Of a DNA stretch of 56,211 bases, positions 23,891 to 33,131 are shown piece after piece (the stretch's first letter is position 1; every line of letters begins with the position of its first letter). The DNA lies in the NCBI GenBank assembly GCA_022819605.1, contig JAJEGW010000056.1:1-56211 (forward strand), in the 5' to 3' direction. The position numbers and the translations under genes were made by a program. A model generated the notes under the pieces. It was given only the letters and a program-made list of their open reading frames with translations. It was not told the origin of the DNA and searched no databases. This stretch comes from Silicimonas sp. Lineage in GTDB: Bacteria > Pseudomonadota > Alphaproteobacteria > Rhodobacterales > Rhodobacteraceae.

Positions 23891-26458
23891 TCAATAGAGC
23901 CCACCTGCCGAGATTTCGCCTTCCGTCGCCTGGTTCGGCAAGTCCGAGGCCGGCGGCGCATCGCCCCCGGCCTCCAGGAACGCAGGATCCTGCACCTCTT
24001 CGGTCTCTTCCAAATCATCCAGGTTCGGCAAGTTTGCGCCGAGTGCAAATCCGCCGTCAAAGGCAACGCCAAAGACCGGCTCTTCGCCATCTCGAAAATA
24101 CTCGGCCACCACGTTGTCGCCATCCGCGTCGTCAGGAAGGCGCGCGCCATTGTGACGGTCGATGTTTATGAACTTTCCGCCCGGCGGCACGACAAAGCGT
24201 CCGCCGCCATATTGCTTCACGGCCTCTTCCATGAACTTCTGAAAAACTGGCGCGCACATCCGACCGCCCGACGCGCTTCGACCCAGCGGCTCCGGCTGGT
24301 CGTACCCGATGTAGCAGCCGGCCGCGATGGTCGACGTGAATCCTATGAACCAAACGTCGCGCGCTTCGTTTGTCGTGCCCGTCTTACCGGCAACCGGAAC
24401 GTCCAGACTGACCGCGCCCGCGGCCGTGCCGCGCTCGATCACGCCCTCCATCATGGACGTGAGCTGGTACGCGGTTATGGGATCGAACGCGCGTTCCCGG
24501 TTGGTCGTGATTTCAGGCACGCGATCCTTCGGAAGGTCTCTCAGGCCGCATTCGACGCAGTTTCTGCGGTCGTGGCGATAGATCGTCGTGCCCCAGCGGT
24601 CCTGAACCCTGTCGACAAGAGTCGGGGTCACCCTTTCGCCCCCGTTGGCAAACATCGCATAGGCAGAGACCATTCGATAGAGCGTGGTCTCCTGAGCTCC
24701 AAGGGCATTGGCCAGATAAGGCTCCATCCTGTCGTAGACGCCGGATCGCTCCGCGTAGCCCGCCACCACCGGCATTCCGACCTCCTGGGCCAAGCGCACC
24801 GTCATCAAGTTGCGGGACTGCTCAATGGCGGTTCTCAAGGGTGCCGGACCATAGAACTTGTCTGTCGCGTTCTTGGGACTCCAGACGGTTTCGTCGGCCA
24901 TCTCCACCTCGATCGGAGCATCTATGATGATCGTCGCAGGCGTGAATCCGGAATCAAGAGCCGCTGCGTACACGAATGGCTTGAAGGAGGATCCCGGCTG
25001 GCGGAGGCCCTGTGTCGCGCGATTGAAGTTAGATTCCTGATAGGAAAATCCGCCCTGAATCGCGAGCACCCGACCGGTGTTCACGTCCATCGCCATGAAG
25101 GCTCCCTGCACGCCTGGAATCTGTCGCAGCGAGAAGTCCGGACCGGATGACGTGTCACCTTCGTGCCGCACATAGATCACGTCACCGGCGTTCAGGACGT
25201 CACCAGCTTTCTTCGCGTTGCCGACCCACTCGACGTCTTCGGTCGTCAGGAGGAATTCGTCTCCTTCCCATCCCTCGACGCCAATGCGGGCCGCATTGCC
25301 ATCAATCCCGAGCACCACGGCAGGCGACCAGTCTTCCACGTCTCGTGCAAGCTTTGGAAGCTCCGCGAGTGCCGCACGCCAGTCGGCGTCCAGCGTCTCG
25401 GTCGCAATCGAGGCGGCCGGCCCGCGCCACTTGCCCCGCGCACGATCATATTCTTCCAGGGCTTGCCGAAGCGCCCGTGCCGCATTCTTCTGCATTTCGG
25501 GATCGACCGTCGCGCGGATCGTGAGACCCGCCGACTTGAACCCGTCATCACCGAAGTCCCGGCTGAGCTGCCGCCTGATCTCCTCGGTGAAATAGTCTCG
25601 CGACGGCAGCCTCGTTGCGAAGGACTCCCTGTCCCCCGACTGGACTGTCAGCAACGGAGCGGCCACGGCGGCGTTATAGGCGTCCCTATCCAGGTGACCG
25701 TTCTGCCACATCTCCCGGAGCACGAAATTCCTCCGCGCTATCGCGCGCTCGGTCTCGCGAACCGGATGATAGGTCGACGGCGCCTTCGGCAATGCAGCCA
25801 GGTAGGCAGCGTCCTGAGGCTCCAGTTCCGACATGGTCTTGTTGAAATAGGTCTGGGCGGCGGCGGCCACACCGTATGCATTTTGGCCGAGGAATATCTC
25901 GTTGAGGTAGATTTCCAGGATCTTTTCGCGTCCGATCGATGCAACCATCCGGTTTGCCTGAATCAATTCCTTGATCTTTCGCTCGATCGCTCGCTCGCTG
26001 CCGAAATAGATGATCTTGGCCACCTGCTGCGGGATGGTCGAGGCTCCCCTGAGCGACTGGCCTCTGGACTGCAAGGCCTCGTAGAGAGCAGCGGCGATCC
26101 CTCGAACGTCGAACCCCGCATGCGCGTAGAAGTTCTTGTCCTCGGCAGATATGAAGGCCTGCTTCACGAGATCTGGAATCTCGTCAAAGGGTATGTAGAT
26201 GCGCCGTTGCTGGGCATACTCGTCGATGATCCGCCCTTCCGGCGAATAGATCCTGGTCAGGGTTGGCGGCTGATAGTTCGCGAGGGACGAAACGTCCGGC
26301 AACCCCTCCTCGTGGGCGGCGAACACCATCCAGGCCAGCAGCAAAAACGCCAGAAGGCCAAGCGTCAGCATGCTGAACGCCGCGCCTGCAAACAAGAGGA
26401 TGAACCGGATCACGCCCCTTCCTGCCATTGCCTGGATCAACCTATATGATGCCTTCAT
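23891..26458 (-). CDS. mrcA: Penicillin-binding protein 1A, bifunctional transglycosylase/transpeptidase
   Basis: This protein of about 855 residues polymerises and cross-links peptidoglycan at the inner membrane. One N-terminal membrane segment (IRFILLFAGAAFSMLTLGLL) is followed by the GT51 transglycosylase domain, with catalytic SAEDKNFYAHAGFD, GASTIPQQVAK and IYLNEIFLGQNAYG. An OB-like insert comes next, then the transpeptidase domain with SSFKP (active Ser and Lys), SRN as the second motif and KTGT as the third. The start is uncertain: ATG 26458 gives the usual length, while ATGs at 26524 and 26548 have better GAAGG or GAGG sites and would add a basic cytoplasmic tail of 22-30 residues. 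It converges with prfB. Confidence 0.94.
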   Translation of the reverse strand: MKASYRLIQAMAGRGVIRFILLFAGAAFSMLTLGLLAFLLLAWMVFAAHEEGLPDVSSLANYQPPTLTRIYSPEGRIIDEYAQQRRIYIPFDEIPDLVKQAFISAEDKNFYAHAGFDVRGIAAALYEALQSRGQSLRGASTIPQQVAKIIYFGSERAIERKIKELIQANRMVASIGREKILEIYLNEIFLGQNAYGVAAAAQTYFNKTMSELEPQDAAYLAALPKAPSTYHPVRETERAIARRNFVLREMWQNGHLDRDAYNAAVAAPLLTVQSGDRESFATRLPSRDYFTEEIRRQLSRDFGDDGFKSAGLTIRATVDPEMQKNAARALRQALEEYDRARGKWRGPAASIATETLDADWRAALAELPKLARDVEDWSPAVVLGIDGNAARIGVEGWEGDEFLLTTEDVEWVGNAKKAGDVLNAGDVIYVRHEGDTSSGPDFSLRQIPGVQGAFMAMDVNTGRVLAIQGGFSYQESNFNRATQGLRQPGSSFKPFVYAAALDSGFTPATIIIDAPIEVEMADETVWSPKNATDKFYGPAPLRTAIEQSRNLMTVRLAQEVGMPVVAGYAERSGVYDRMEPYLANALGAQETTLYRMVSAYAMFANGGERVTPTLVDRVQDRWGTTIYRHDRRNCVECGLRDLPKDRVPEITTNRERAFDPITAYQLTSMMEGVIERGTAAGAVSLDVPVAGKTGTTNEARDVWFIGFTSTIAAGCYIGYDQPEPLGRSASGGRMCAPVFQKFMEEAVKQYGGGRFVVPPGGKFINIDRHNGARLPDDADGDNVVAEYFRDGEEPVFGVAFDGGFALGANLPNLDDLEETEEVQDPAFLEAGGDAPPASDLPNQATEGEISAGGLY

Positions 26459-26594
26459 CGACAAAAGGAAAGGGCCTAGCCGGGATTTCCGGGCAGACCG
26501 GGATCTCTCTGGCTGAGACCGCATTGCCTTCAAGCCGGCTTCATCCATCCCGTCCTCGCCCGCTCGCAAGGCGGGCTGCAGCGGCGGTTCGACC

Positions 26595-27746
26595 CTACGC
26601 GCCGGCATGCCGGGCCTCCATGAAGCGATTGAGGCGCGCCAGTCCCTCCTCGATGTCTTGAGTCGAGCGGGCGTAAGAGAACCTGATCGTGCGTGCGCCT
26701 CTCGCCTTGTCGAAATCCACACCGGGCGTTACCGCGACGCCCGCCTTGCCGAGTATCTCTCGCGCGAATTCTCTGCTGTCATCGGCAAAGCGTGCGACAT
26801 CGGCATACACGTAGAACGCGCCATCCGGCGGAGCGATCCGGTCAAATCCGCATGCTGCTAGGCCCTCGATCATCAGGTCACGGTTGGCCCGGTAGATTGC
26901 CACGTTCCGTTCTAGCTCGTCATCACAGTCCATCGCGGCAAGCGCAGCAACCTGACTTGCATGCGGCGCACAGATGAACATGTTCTGGGCGAGTCGTTCG
27001 ATCGTGCGCACGTGTGTCTCCGGGACGACCATCCAGCCGACTCTCCATCCCGTCATGGAAAAGTACTTGGAAAAGGAATTTATCACATAGGCATCGTCAG
27101 AGACTTCGAGTGCAGTGACCGCCGGACGCTCGTATTCGAGCCCGTGATAGATCTCGTCCGAGATGAAATGAGCGTCTCGCTCGGCCGCCGCATCAACCAG
27201 TGCCGTCAATGCCGGTCGATCCAGCATCGTTCCCGTCGGATTTGCCGGCGACGCCACGATCAGGCCCCTGATGTCGTCCGGCAGCAGATCCGGCACGGGC
27301 TGGAACCGATCCTCGGCACGGGTTTCGATATCGGCCGGGACCAGGCTGAGCGCTCGCAGGATCTGGCGGTATGAGGGATATCCGGGAGCTCCGAGCGCCA
27401 CGCGGTCGCCCGACTCGAAGAGCGCGGTGAAGGCGAGCAGAAACGCGCCAGACGATCCAGCCGTGACGATGACCCGATCGGGCGAAAGGTCGACACCGTA
27501 TCGAGACCGGTAGAGCGAGGCGATCCTCTCTCTCAGCGCAGGGATGCCAAGCGCCAAGGTGTATCCAAGAGCGCTCTTCTCCATTGCATCCGCGAGCGCC
27601 TGCCGAGCTTTCTTCGGCGCGGGCGTACCGGGCTGCCCGACTTCCATGTGTATGATGTGCCGGCCTTCAGCCTCGGCCCGCGCGGCCGCATCCATGACGT
27701 CCATGACAATGAACGGGTCTATTTCGGACCGACGGGAAAGGCGCAT
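26595..27746 (-). CDS. Class I/II PLP-dependent aminotransferase
   Basis: This 383-residue fold-type I aminotransferase carries the PLP lysine in SFSKYFSMTGWRVGWM. The ASPANPTGTM and ISDEIYHGLEY segments bind cofactor phosphate and ring, and the substrate-carboxylate arginine lies in RTIRFSYARS. It resembles aspartate/aromatic/alanine aminotransferases of the AspC type, but sequence does not fix the amino acid used. ATG at 27746 has AAGGACA about 8 bases upstream; the open frame extends upstream without a better start. It precedes the PBP1A gene by 137 bases on the same strand and may share its transcript. Confidence 0.88.
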   Translation of the reverse strand: MRLSRRSEIDPFIVMDVMDAAARAEAEGRHIIHMEVGQPGTPAPKKARQALADAMEKSALGYTLALGIPALRERIASLYRSRYGVDLSPDRVIVTAGSSGAFLLAFTALFESGDRVALGAPGYPSYRQILRALSLVPADIETRAEDRFQPVPDLLPDDIRGLIVASPANPTGTMLDRPALTALVDAAAERDAHFISDEIYHGLEYERPAVTALEVSDDAYVINSFSKYFSMTGWRVGWMVVPETHVRTIERLAQNMFICAPHASQVAALAAMDCDDELERNVAIYRANRDLMIEGLAACGFDRIAPPDGAFYVYADVARFADDSREFAREILGKAGVAVTPGVDFDKARGARTIRFSYARSTQDIEEGLARLNRFMEARHAGA

Positions 27747-28333
27747 TAAACTGTCCTTGGTGATGAAATGTCCTCTGCCAAAGTTGGCGTACCGCGTCAA
27801 TAAAGCATGCGGCAGGAAGTGCGCTCTCGCCTCTGAAGTTTCGAGGCGCAACGCCGCAAGAGTCCGCAGCGAGCGTTGCCCCGGACAAATCTCATCCGAC
27901 CGGTGCGGACCGGTGCCCGAACCTGCCGCAAAGCCAGGAAACAAACATCGAACCGCCAGCATCATTTCACGACGTCATGAAACGGTTGGGAATCATGTAC
28001 GAAAGTCACTTGGCTTGATTCTGGCGTTGCACTCACAGTGGAGACTTGGCAAGAAGACCGTGCACGAGGGCGAGGCATTACCTTTCCGATCTCGGCAACA
28101 GAATTTGAGGGCCACGGCCCTGCTGAACCGCCCCGCTGAAGGGGCAAACATGACGCGGCGTCCGGGATTGGCGCATCTGCACGGCGAGAAGCGTTGGCGT
28201 TGGCCACTTCGACGACCCGTGAAATCAATGCGAAGCCACGATGTGACCTTCGTATATTATTTCCAATTGGTGAGGCCCTTGCGTTCGCCCCGAAATCTGC
28301 AGATGCTCGGTCAGCAAATCTTGGAGATCGGCA
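27747..28333. other. 587-base intergenic region between divergent genes
   Basis: No convincing gene was found on either strand. An AT-rich patch at 28249-28266 (CGTATATTATTTCC) could be the -10 area of the dsbA-like gene. A small hairpin CCCC-GCTGAA-GGGG lies at 28131-28144. The length is unusual for this dense genome, so a small RNA or leader is possible, but nothing specific can be named. Confidence 0.45.
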
Positions 28334-29086
28334 ATGCGATCCACGATCTTAGGCATACTGTTCCTGGCGCTGGCGGCCCCGATGGCCGCTGCATTCGACA
28401 TCGAATCCATGTCGGAGGGCGAACGCGCGGCGTTTCGGTCCGAAGTTCGCGACTACCTGCTAGAAAATCCGGAAGTCCTGATGGAAGCCATCTCGGTCCT
28501 CGAGGCACGCCGCGAAAGGGAAGCCGTGGCCCGGGACGGCGAACTGATCGACCGCCTCCGCGAAGAAATTTTCAACGACGGTTTCAGCTATGTAGGCGGC
28601 GACCCGAACGGGGACGTCACGCTGGTCGAGTTCCTGGACTACCGCTGCGGATTCTGCAAGCGCGCATACCCGGCGGTGGAAGAACTGGTCGCGAGCGACG
28701 GCAACATTCGCTACATCGTCAAGGAGTTTCCCATTCTCGGCGAACAGTCGACCCTGGCTGCGCAGTACGCAATTTCCGCCAAGCTCGTCGCCGGCGACGC
28801 AGACTACAAAAGCGTTCACGACATTCTCATGCTGCATGACGGCACGGTGACCGAGGGCTTCCTGGCCCGAACCTCCCGCGAACTCGGACTCGACCATGAT
28901 GCCATCACTGAAGCGATGGGCAGCGAAGAAGTCGCACTGGCAATTGGCAAGACCCATGCGCTGGCCAAAGCCCTGAATGTTCAGGGAACTCCCGGATTCA
29001 TCCTTGGAGACATCATCCTTCGCGGCTTCCTGGAACTCGAGCAGATGCGCGAGATCGTGGCGGACATCCGTGAGAGCCGGGGATAG
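28334..29086 (+). CDS. Secreted DsbA/ScsC-like thiol-disulfide oxidoreductase
   Basis: This 250-residue periplasmic protein has a signal peptide (MRSTILGILFLALAAPMAAA). An N-terminal helical region (about 25-85) resembles the ScsC/Com1 extension and may serve in oligomerisation. The thioredoxin fold follows, with active site CGFC in FLDYRCGFCKRAYP and the cis-Pro loop GTPGF near the end. Such proteins form or isomerise disulfides in exported proteins. GGAGA at 28322-28326 sets the start. No DsbB partner is adjacent. Confidence 0.9.
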   Translation: MRSTILGILFLALAAPMAAAFDIESMSEGERAAFRSEVRDYLLENPEVLMEAISVLEARREREAVARDGELIDRLREEIFNDGFSYVGGDPNGDVTLVEFLDYRCGFCKRAYPAVEELVASDGNIRYIVKEFPILGEQSTLAAQYAISAKLVAGDADYKSVHDILMLHDGTVTEGFLARTSRELGLDHDAITEAMGSEEVALAIGKTHALAKALNVQGTPGFILGDIILRGFLELEQMREIVADIRESRG

Positions 29087-29148
29087 GCGCGCCAAACCAA
29101 AATTCGGCAGGCGCTTCGCCTGGAACGAAGACGCACAAGAGCCGCTGC

Positions 29149-30258
29149 CTACGAGTCGGCTTCGATCTCGGTTGCGCGCCTTTCGACCTGATTGACGATA
29201 TGGTCAATCATTTCGTCGTTTGACATCTTGTGGGCCTGCTTTCCCGCCAGGTAGACCATTCCCGATCCGGCACCACCTCCCGTGAATCCGACATCCGTCA
29301 TCAGAGCCTCGCCGGGACCGTTCACGACGCAGCCGATGATCGAAAGGCTCATGGGCGTCTTCACGTGCTCAAGCCTCTTCTCAAGGATTTCGACGGTCCT
29401 GATCACATCAAAGCCCTGACGCGCGCAGGAAGGACAGGCGATGATGTTGACGCCTCGATGCCTTAGCCCGAGCGACTTCAGGATCTCGCTTCCGGCCTTC
29501 ACCTCCTCTACGGGATCGGCGCTCAGCGACACCCGGATCGTGTCGCCGATGCCCATCCAGAGCAGGTTCCCAAGTCCGATCGCAGACTTGATCGTGCCGG
29601 GGACACGTCCGCCCGCCTCGGTGATTCCGAGATGGATCGGCGCATCGGTGGCCTCGGCCAATTCCTGGTAGGCCGCGGCCGCAAGAAAAACGTCAGATGC
29701 CTTGCAGCTGATCTTGAATTCGAGGAAGTCGTTGTCTTCCAGAATTCTGATGTGGTTCAGCCCGCTTTCGACCATCGCCTCGGGACAGGGTTCGGCGTAT
29801 TTTTCGAGCAAGTGCTTCTCGAGACTGCCCGCGTTCACGCCGATCCGGATCGAGCATCCATGATCCTTGGCCGCGCGGATGACTTCACGAACGCGATCCT
29901 CCGAACCAATGTTGCCCGGATTGATGCGAAGGCACGCAGCGCCGGCTTCTGCAGACTCGACAGCGCGCTTGTAGTGGAAATGGATGTCGGCCACGATCGG
30001 GACCGGGCTTTCCGCAACAATCTCCTTCAGCGCCCGGGAACTCGGCTCGTCCGGGACCGAAACGCGCACGATGTCGGCCCCCGCCTCCGCAACCGTCTGG
30101 ACTTGCGCAACGGTCGCGGAAACATCCTTGGTGTCAGTGTTCGTCATCGTCTGAACGGTAATCGGCGCATCACCTCCTACCGGCACAGGGCCCACATGGA
30201 TTTGCCGTGACTTCCTGCGATAGATGTTGCGCCACGGACGAACGCTGTTCAGCGACAT
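29149..30258 (-). CDS. ispG: 4-hydroxy-3-methylbut-2-en-1-yl diphosphate synthase (GcpE)
   Basis: This 369-residue iron-sulfur enzyme converts methylerythritol cyclodiphosphate to HMBPP, the penultimate step of the MEP isoprenoid pathway. The TIM-barrel front part starts [23 protein letters not shown]. The [4Fe-4S] ligands are in [11 protein letters not shown] and [12 protein letters not shown], with the conserved glutamate in the latter. The bacterial short form is expected to use flavodoxin or ferredoxin as electron donor. It follows the RodZ-like gene by 58 bases on the same strand. Confidence 0.97.
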   Translation of the reverse strand: MSLNSVRPWRNIYRRKSRQIHVGPVPVGGDAPITVQTMTNTDTKDVSATVAQVQTVAEAGADIVRVSVPDEPSSRALKEIVAESPVPIVADIHFHYKRAVESAEAGAACLRINPGNIGSEDRVREVIRAAKDHGCSIRIGVNAGSLEKHLLEKYAEPCPEAMVESGLNHIRILEDNDFLEFKISCKASDVFLAAAAYQELAEATDAPIHLGITEAGGRVPGTIKSAIGLGNLLWMGIGDTIRVSLSADPVEEVKAGSEILKSLGLRHRGVNIIACPSCARQGFDVIRTVEILEKRLEHVKTPMSLSIIGCVVNGPGEALMTDVGFTGGGAGSGMVYLAGKQAHKMSNDEMIDHIVNQVERRATEIEADS

Positions 30259-30316
30259 TTCAGGGATACTCCCACTGCATGGCCAAATTCACGGGCAGGC
30301 AGACGCTCGAGCGCCA

Positions 30317-31606
30317 TCATTCGCCGCCCGCGGCCTCGGCCACCGAGATATAGCGGGCCAATTCGGAATCCGACGCGACGTCGGCTGCGCCATAGTTCTC
30401 TGCAAGCGCGTCGGGGGAAAGCACGATGTCACGCACCACGGTCTGCCCGTTGCCGGCCGGGCCGTGCAGCTGGCCATTCACCTCGAAGTAGAGCGAGCCG
30501 GCATTGCCGGCACGCAGGCGTGCCGGTACGTCCGTGAGGGGCACGTCAAACCTCTCGCCGGCATCAAGGATTTTCTCGAGTATCACCGTTCCGTCCGGGC
30601 CGCGCACGCGCACCCAGCACGGACGCACCGCCAGAAGTTCCACGGAAGGCGCACTCGGCTCGATTTCCGGAACCGGCGGAGTGACCGCCAAAACCGGCGG
30701 AAAGAAAGTCATCGGGTCGGCACGCGCCAGATCGCTTTCGGCGTCCATGCCCGCAATCGTTGAGCGGCCGTACAGCGCCACGACATCGAGCAAGTCCCGC
30801 TCGATGGATTCCGGAGCCAATGCCCCGAACTTGTCTGGATCAATTGCAGCGATCGGGCCGTCCCGCGCAACGATCGCGGGAGCATCCACCAGTTCCGGCC
30901 GGGCCAACCCGTCAATCCTGCCCGACACGGCGGCGGCCAAAATGTCGCCTTGCTCCCCTCCGTCCTCTTCCAGAGGAAACGCGGAATTGACCGGATCAAG
31001 ATCGACAATGACCTGCGGTGTCTGGTCCACCGGCGCGAGTCGCACCTTCTGAACTTCCTGCAAGACGATCCAGCCGCCGTAGCCGATTCCGGCCAGAAGC
31101 ATGAACAACAGGGAAATTGACCCCAACGCCCTCGGTTCGAAACTCGACATCGGCGATTCCCGGTCCACCAGGTATCCGAAGTAACGGCTCGCAACGGGAT
31201 GCCTGAAACGCGGCGTCTGCCCGGCCAGTGGGTTCAACTCGTCCTTCCTGGCGGAATGCTTCAGGTTGTGCCGCATCTGCGAACTTTGGCCGGTCGCGAC
31301 GGAAAACCCGCTTTCCTTGCAAAAGGTCTCGAACGCCCAGTCCGGATCAACGCCCAGATAAGTTGCGTATGAGCGAACGTAGCCCGCCACGAAACTCGGC
31401 ACGTCAATCACGGACGGATCCGACGACTCTATCGCGGAAATGTATTCCGCCTTGATCCTGAGCTCGTTCTGGACGTCGAGCAGCGACTTTCCCTTGGTCG
31501 CTCTCTCGCCTCGCAGGATATCGCCCAGACGCGTTTCAAAGTCGTCAAAACCCCTGAGCTTCGAGGGGCTTGCAGCGTCGGCTGGTACCTGCATCTCCGC
31601 GACCAT
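30317..31606 (-). CDS. RodZ-like protein (HTH domain, membrane segment, DUF4115 domain)
   Basis: This 429-residue protein has a cytoplasmic helix-turn-helix of the HTH_25 type at about 24-95 (LGDILRGERATKGKSLLDVQ). A single membrane segment lies at about 160-182 (ALGSISLLFMLLAGIGYGGW). A long, acidic and Pro-rich periplasmic linker follows, then a DUF4115-like beta domain at about 325-400 (RPCWVRVRGPDGTVILEK). RodZ links the MreB cytoskeleton to the wall machinery. The position upstream of ispG is common in proteobacteria. The linker is long compared with E. coli RodZ. Confidence is high for the architecture and moderate for the exact role. Confidence 0.85.
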   Translation of the reverse strand: MVAEMQVPADAASPSKLRGFDDFETRLGDILRGERATKGKSLLDVQNELRIKAEYISAIESSDPSVIDVPSFVAGYVRSYATYLGVDPDWAFETFCKESGFSVATGQSSQMRHNLKHSARKDELNPLAGQTPRFRHPVASRYFGYLVDRESPMSSFEPRALGSISLLFMLLAGIGYGGWIVLQEVQKVRLAPVDQTPQVIVDLDPVNSAFPLEEDGGEQGDILAAAVSGRIDGLARPELVDAPAIVARDGPIAAIDPDKFGALAPESIERDLLDVVALYGRSTIAGMDAESDLARADPMTFFPPVLAVTPPVPEIEPSAPSVELLAVRPCWVRVRGPDGTVILEKILDAGERFDVPLTDVPARLRAGNAGSLYFEVNGQLHGPAGNGQTVVRDIVLSPDALAENYGAADVASDSELARYISVAEAAGGE

Positions 31607-31721
31607 GCGCTATCCGGACGTAACTGACTTCATCAAGTATAGTGCAATGCGACAAAATTACCAAGATCGCTGTGTATCTACAACTGCCAAACACAAGATA
31701 GGGCGTTCATCGCCCGATCTG

Positions 31722-32945
31722 CTAGGCCGACAGATCGGATCGATTGAGTTCGCAACGGGACCAAAGCGCGTCCATCGCCCTGATCAGATGCTCCATGTCA
31801 TCCGGGCCATGCACCGGTGACGGAGTGAAGCGCAGTCGTTCCGGGCCGCGCGGCACGGTCGGGTAATTGATCGGCTGCACGTAGATCCCGTGATCTTCGA
31901 GCAACATGTCGGAAAGAAGCTTGGTATGCACGGGATCCCCGACGATGACCGGCACGATATGACTGCCATGGTCGATCAGCGGAAGGCCAAGCGCCCTGAG
32001 CCGCGTCTTCAGGATGTTCGCCTGTTCATTCAGCTTGTCTCGCCTGGCCTGATCCGATTTCAGGATCCGGACCGAAGCCGTGGCCCCGGCTGCAATGGCC
32101 GGCGCCAGCGACGTCGTGAATATGAACCCCGGCGCGTAGGACCTGAGTGCATCGCACATCCTGGCGCTTGCAGCCACATAGCCGCCCATGACTCCGAAGG
32201 CCTTCGCGAGCGTGCCATTGATGACGTCCACCCGGTGAGCCTGCCAGTCCCGCTGGGCCACGCCGCCGCCGCGCTGTCCGTACATGCCCACGGCATGGAC
32301 TTCGTCAACATAGGTGATGGCATCGAATTCCTCGGCCAGATCGCAGAGTCCCTCGATCGGACCGAAATCTCCATCCATGGAATACAGCGACTCAATCGCG
32401 ATCAGCTTGGGTGCCGAGCGGTCGTCCGATTCCAGCAATTCGCGCAAATGCGCAAGGTCGTTGTGGCGAAACACGCGCTTGGATCCGCCATTCCGGCGGA
32501 TGCCCTCGATCATCGACGCGTGATTCAACTCGTCCGAATAGATGATCAGGCCCGGGAAGATTCTTGGCAGCGTGGAAAGCGTCGCGTCATTGGCAATGTA
32601 GGCGCTCGTGAACAGGAGCGCGGCCTCCTTGCCATGAAGGTCTGCCAGTTCGGCCTCGAGGCTCTTGTGATAGAGCGTCGTGCCGGAGATGTTGCGCGTA
32701 CCGCCGGAGCCCGCCCCGGCATCGTCGATCGCATCATGCATGGCGGACAGCACGTCGGGATGCTGGCCCATGCCAAGATAGTCGTTGCCGCACCAGACCT
32801 TGACCGGGCGCTCCGTCCCGTCCGGACGTCGCCAGGTCGCATTTGGGAACTGGCCCCGATTTCTCACGATGTCGATGAACGTCCGGTAACGGCCTTCGTC
32901 GTGAAGTCGCCGAATCGCGTCATCAAGGCACGCGGAGTAGTTCAC
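31722..32945 (-). CDS. hemA: 5-aminolevulinate synthase
   Basis: This 407-residue PLP enzyme condenses glycine with succinyl-CoA to 5-aminolevulinate, the C4 route to tetrapyrroles typical of alphaproteobacteria. It therefore feeds both haem and the cobalamin pathway coded further on. The PLP lysine lies in [13 protein letters not shown], with [11 protein letters not shown] before it and [12 protein letters not shown] near the front. GTG at 32945 is used as start, with GGGAGA upstream. A promoter-like TTGACA/AGAATT pair precedes it. Confidence 0.96.
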   Translation of the reverse strand: MNYSACLDDAIRRLHDEGRYRTFIDIVRNRGQFPNATWRRPDGTERPVKVWCGNDYLGMGQHPDVLSAMHDAIDDAGAGSGGTRNISGTTLYHKSLEAELADLHGKEAALLFTSAYIANDATLSTLPRIFPGLIIYSDELNHASMIEGIRRNGGSKRVFRHNDLAHLRELLESDDRSAPKLIAIESLYSMDGDFGPIEGLCDLAEEFDAITYVDEVHAVGMYGQRGGGVAQRDWQAHRVDVINGTLAKAFGVMGGYVAASARMCDALRSYAPGFIFTTSLAPAIAAGATASVRILKSDQARRDKLNEQANILKTRLRALGLPLIDHGSHIVPVIVGDPVHTKLLSDMLLEDHGIYVQPINYPTVPRGPERLRFTPSPVHGPDDMEHLIRAMDALWSRCELNRSDLSA

Positions 32946-32972
32946 TTCCGTCTCCCTTAGGCGGGTTTGGTC

Positions 32973-33000
32973 AATTCTGCGAATACGAGTTTAATGTCAA
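32973..33000 (-). promoter_or_regulatory. Candidate hemA promoter
   Basis: On the minus strand TTGACA (33000-32995) is separated by 16 bases from AGAATT (32978-32973). The -10 lies about 28 bases before the hemA GTG. It is one of the better -35/-10 pairs in the window; transcription start is not proven. Confidence 0.45.
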
Positions 33001-33131
33001 AGGGCACAGATAACAAATTGACGCGGCCCAAATCGCCGAAAAATGTCGCAACTGCAAGCCCTGCCAGCGGCCAAAGGCTCTGGACGCCGCCCCGAACTTG
33101 GCTAACGTCACCGGCATCCAAGGGAGGCAAC

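Noticed and set aside
28131-28150. CCGCTGAAGGGGCAAAC, resembling part of a glycine riboswitch
   Set aside because: The flanking conserved parts (GGAGAG before and CTCTCAGG after) are missing, and no glycine-metabolism gene follows.
27544-28839. Long plus-strand open frame crossing the aminotransferase and DsbA-like genes
   Set aside because: It is antisense to or out of frame with clearly identified genes and has the Arg-rich composition typical of shadow frames in GC-rich DNA.
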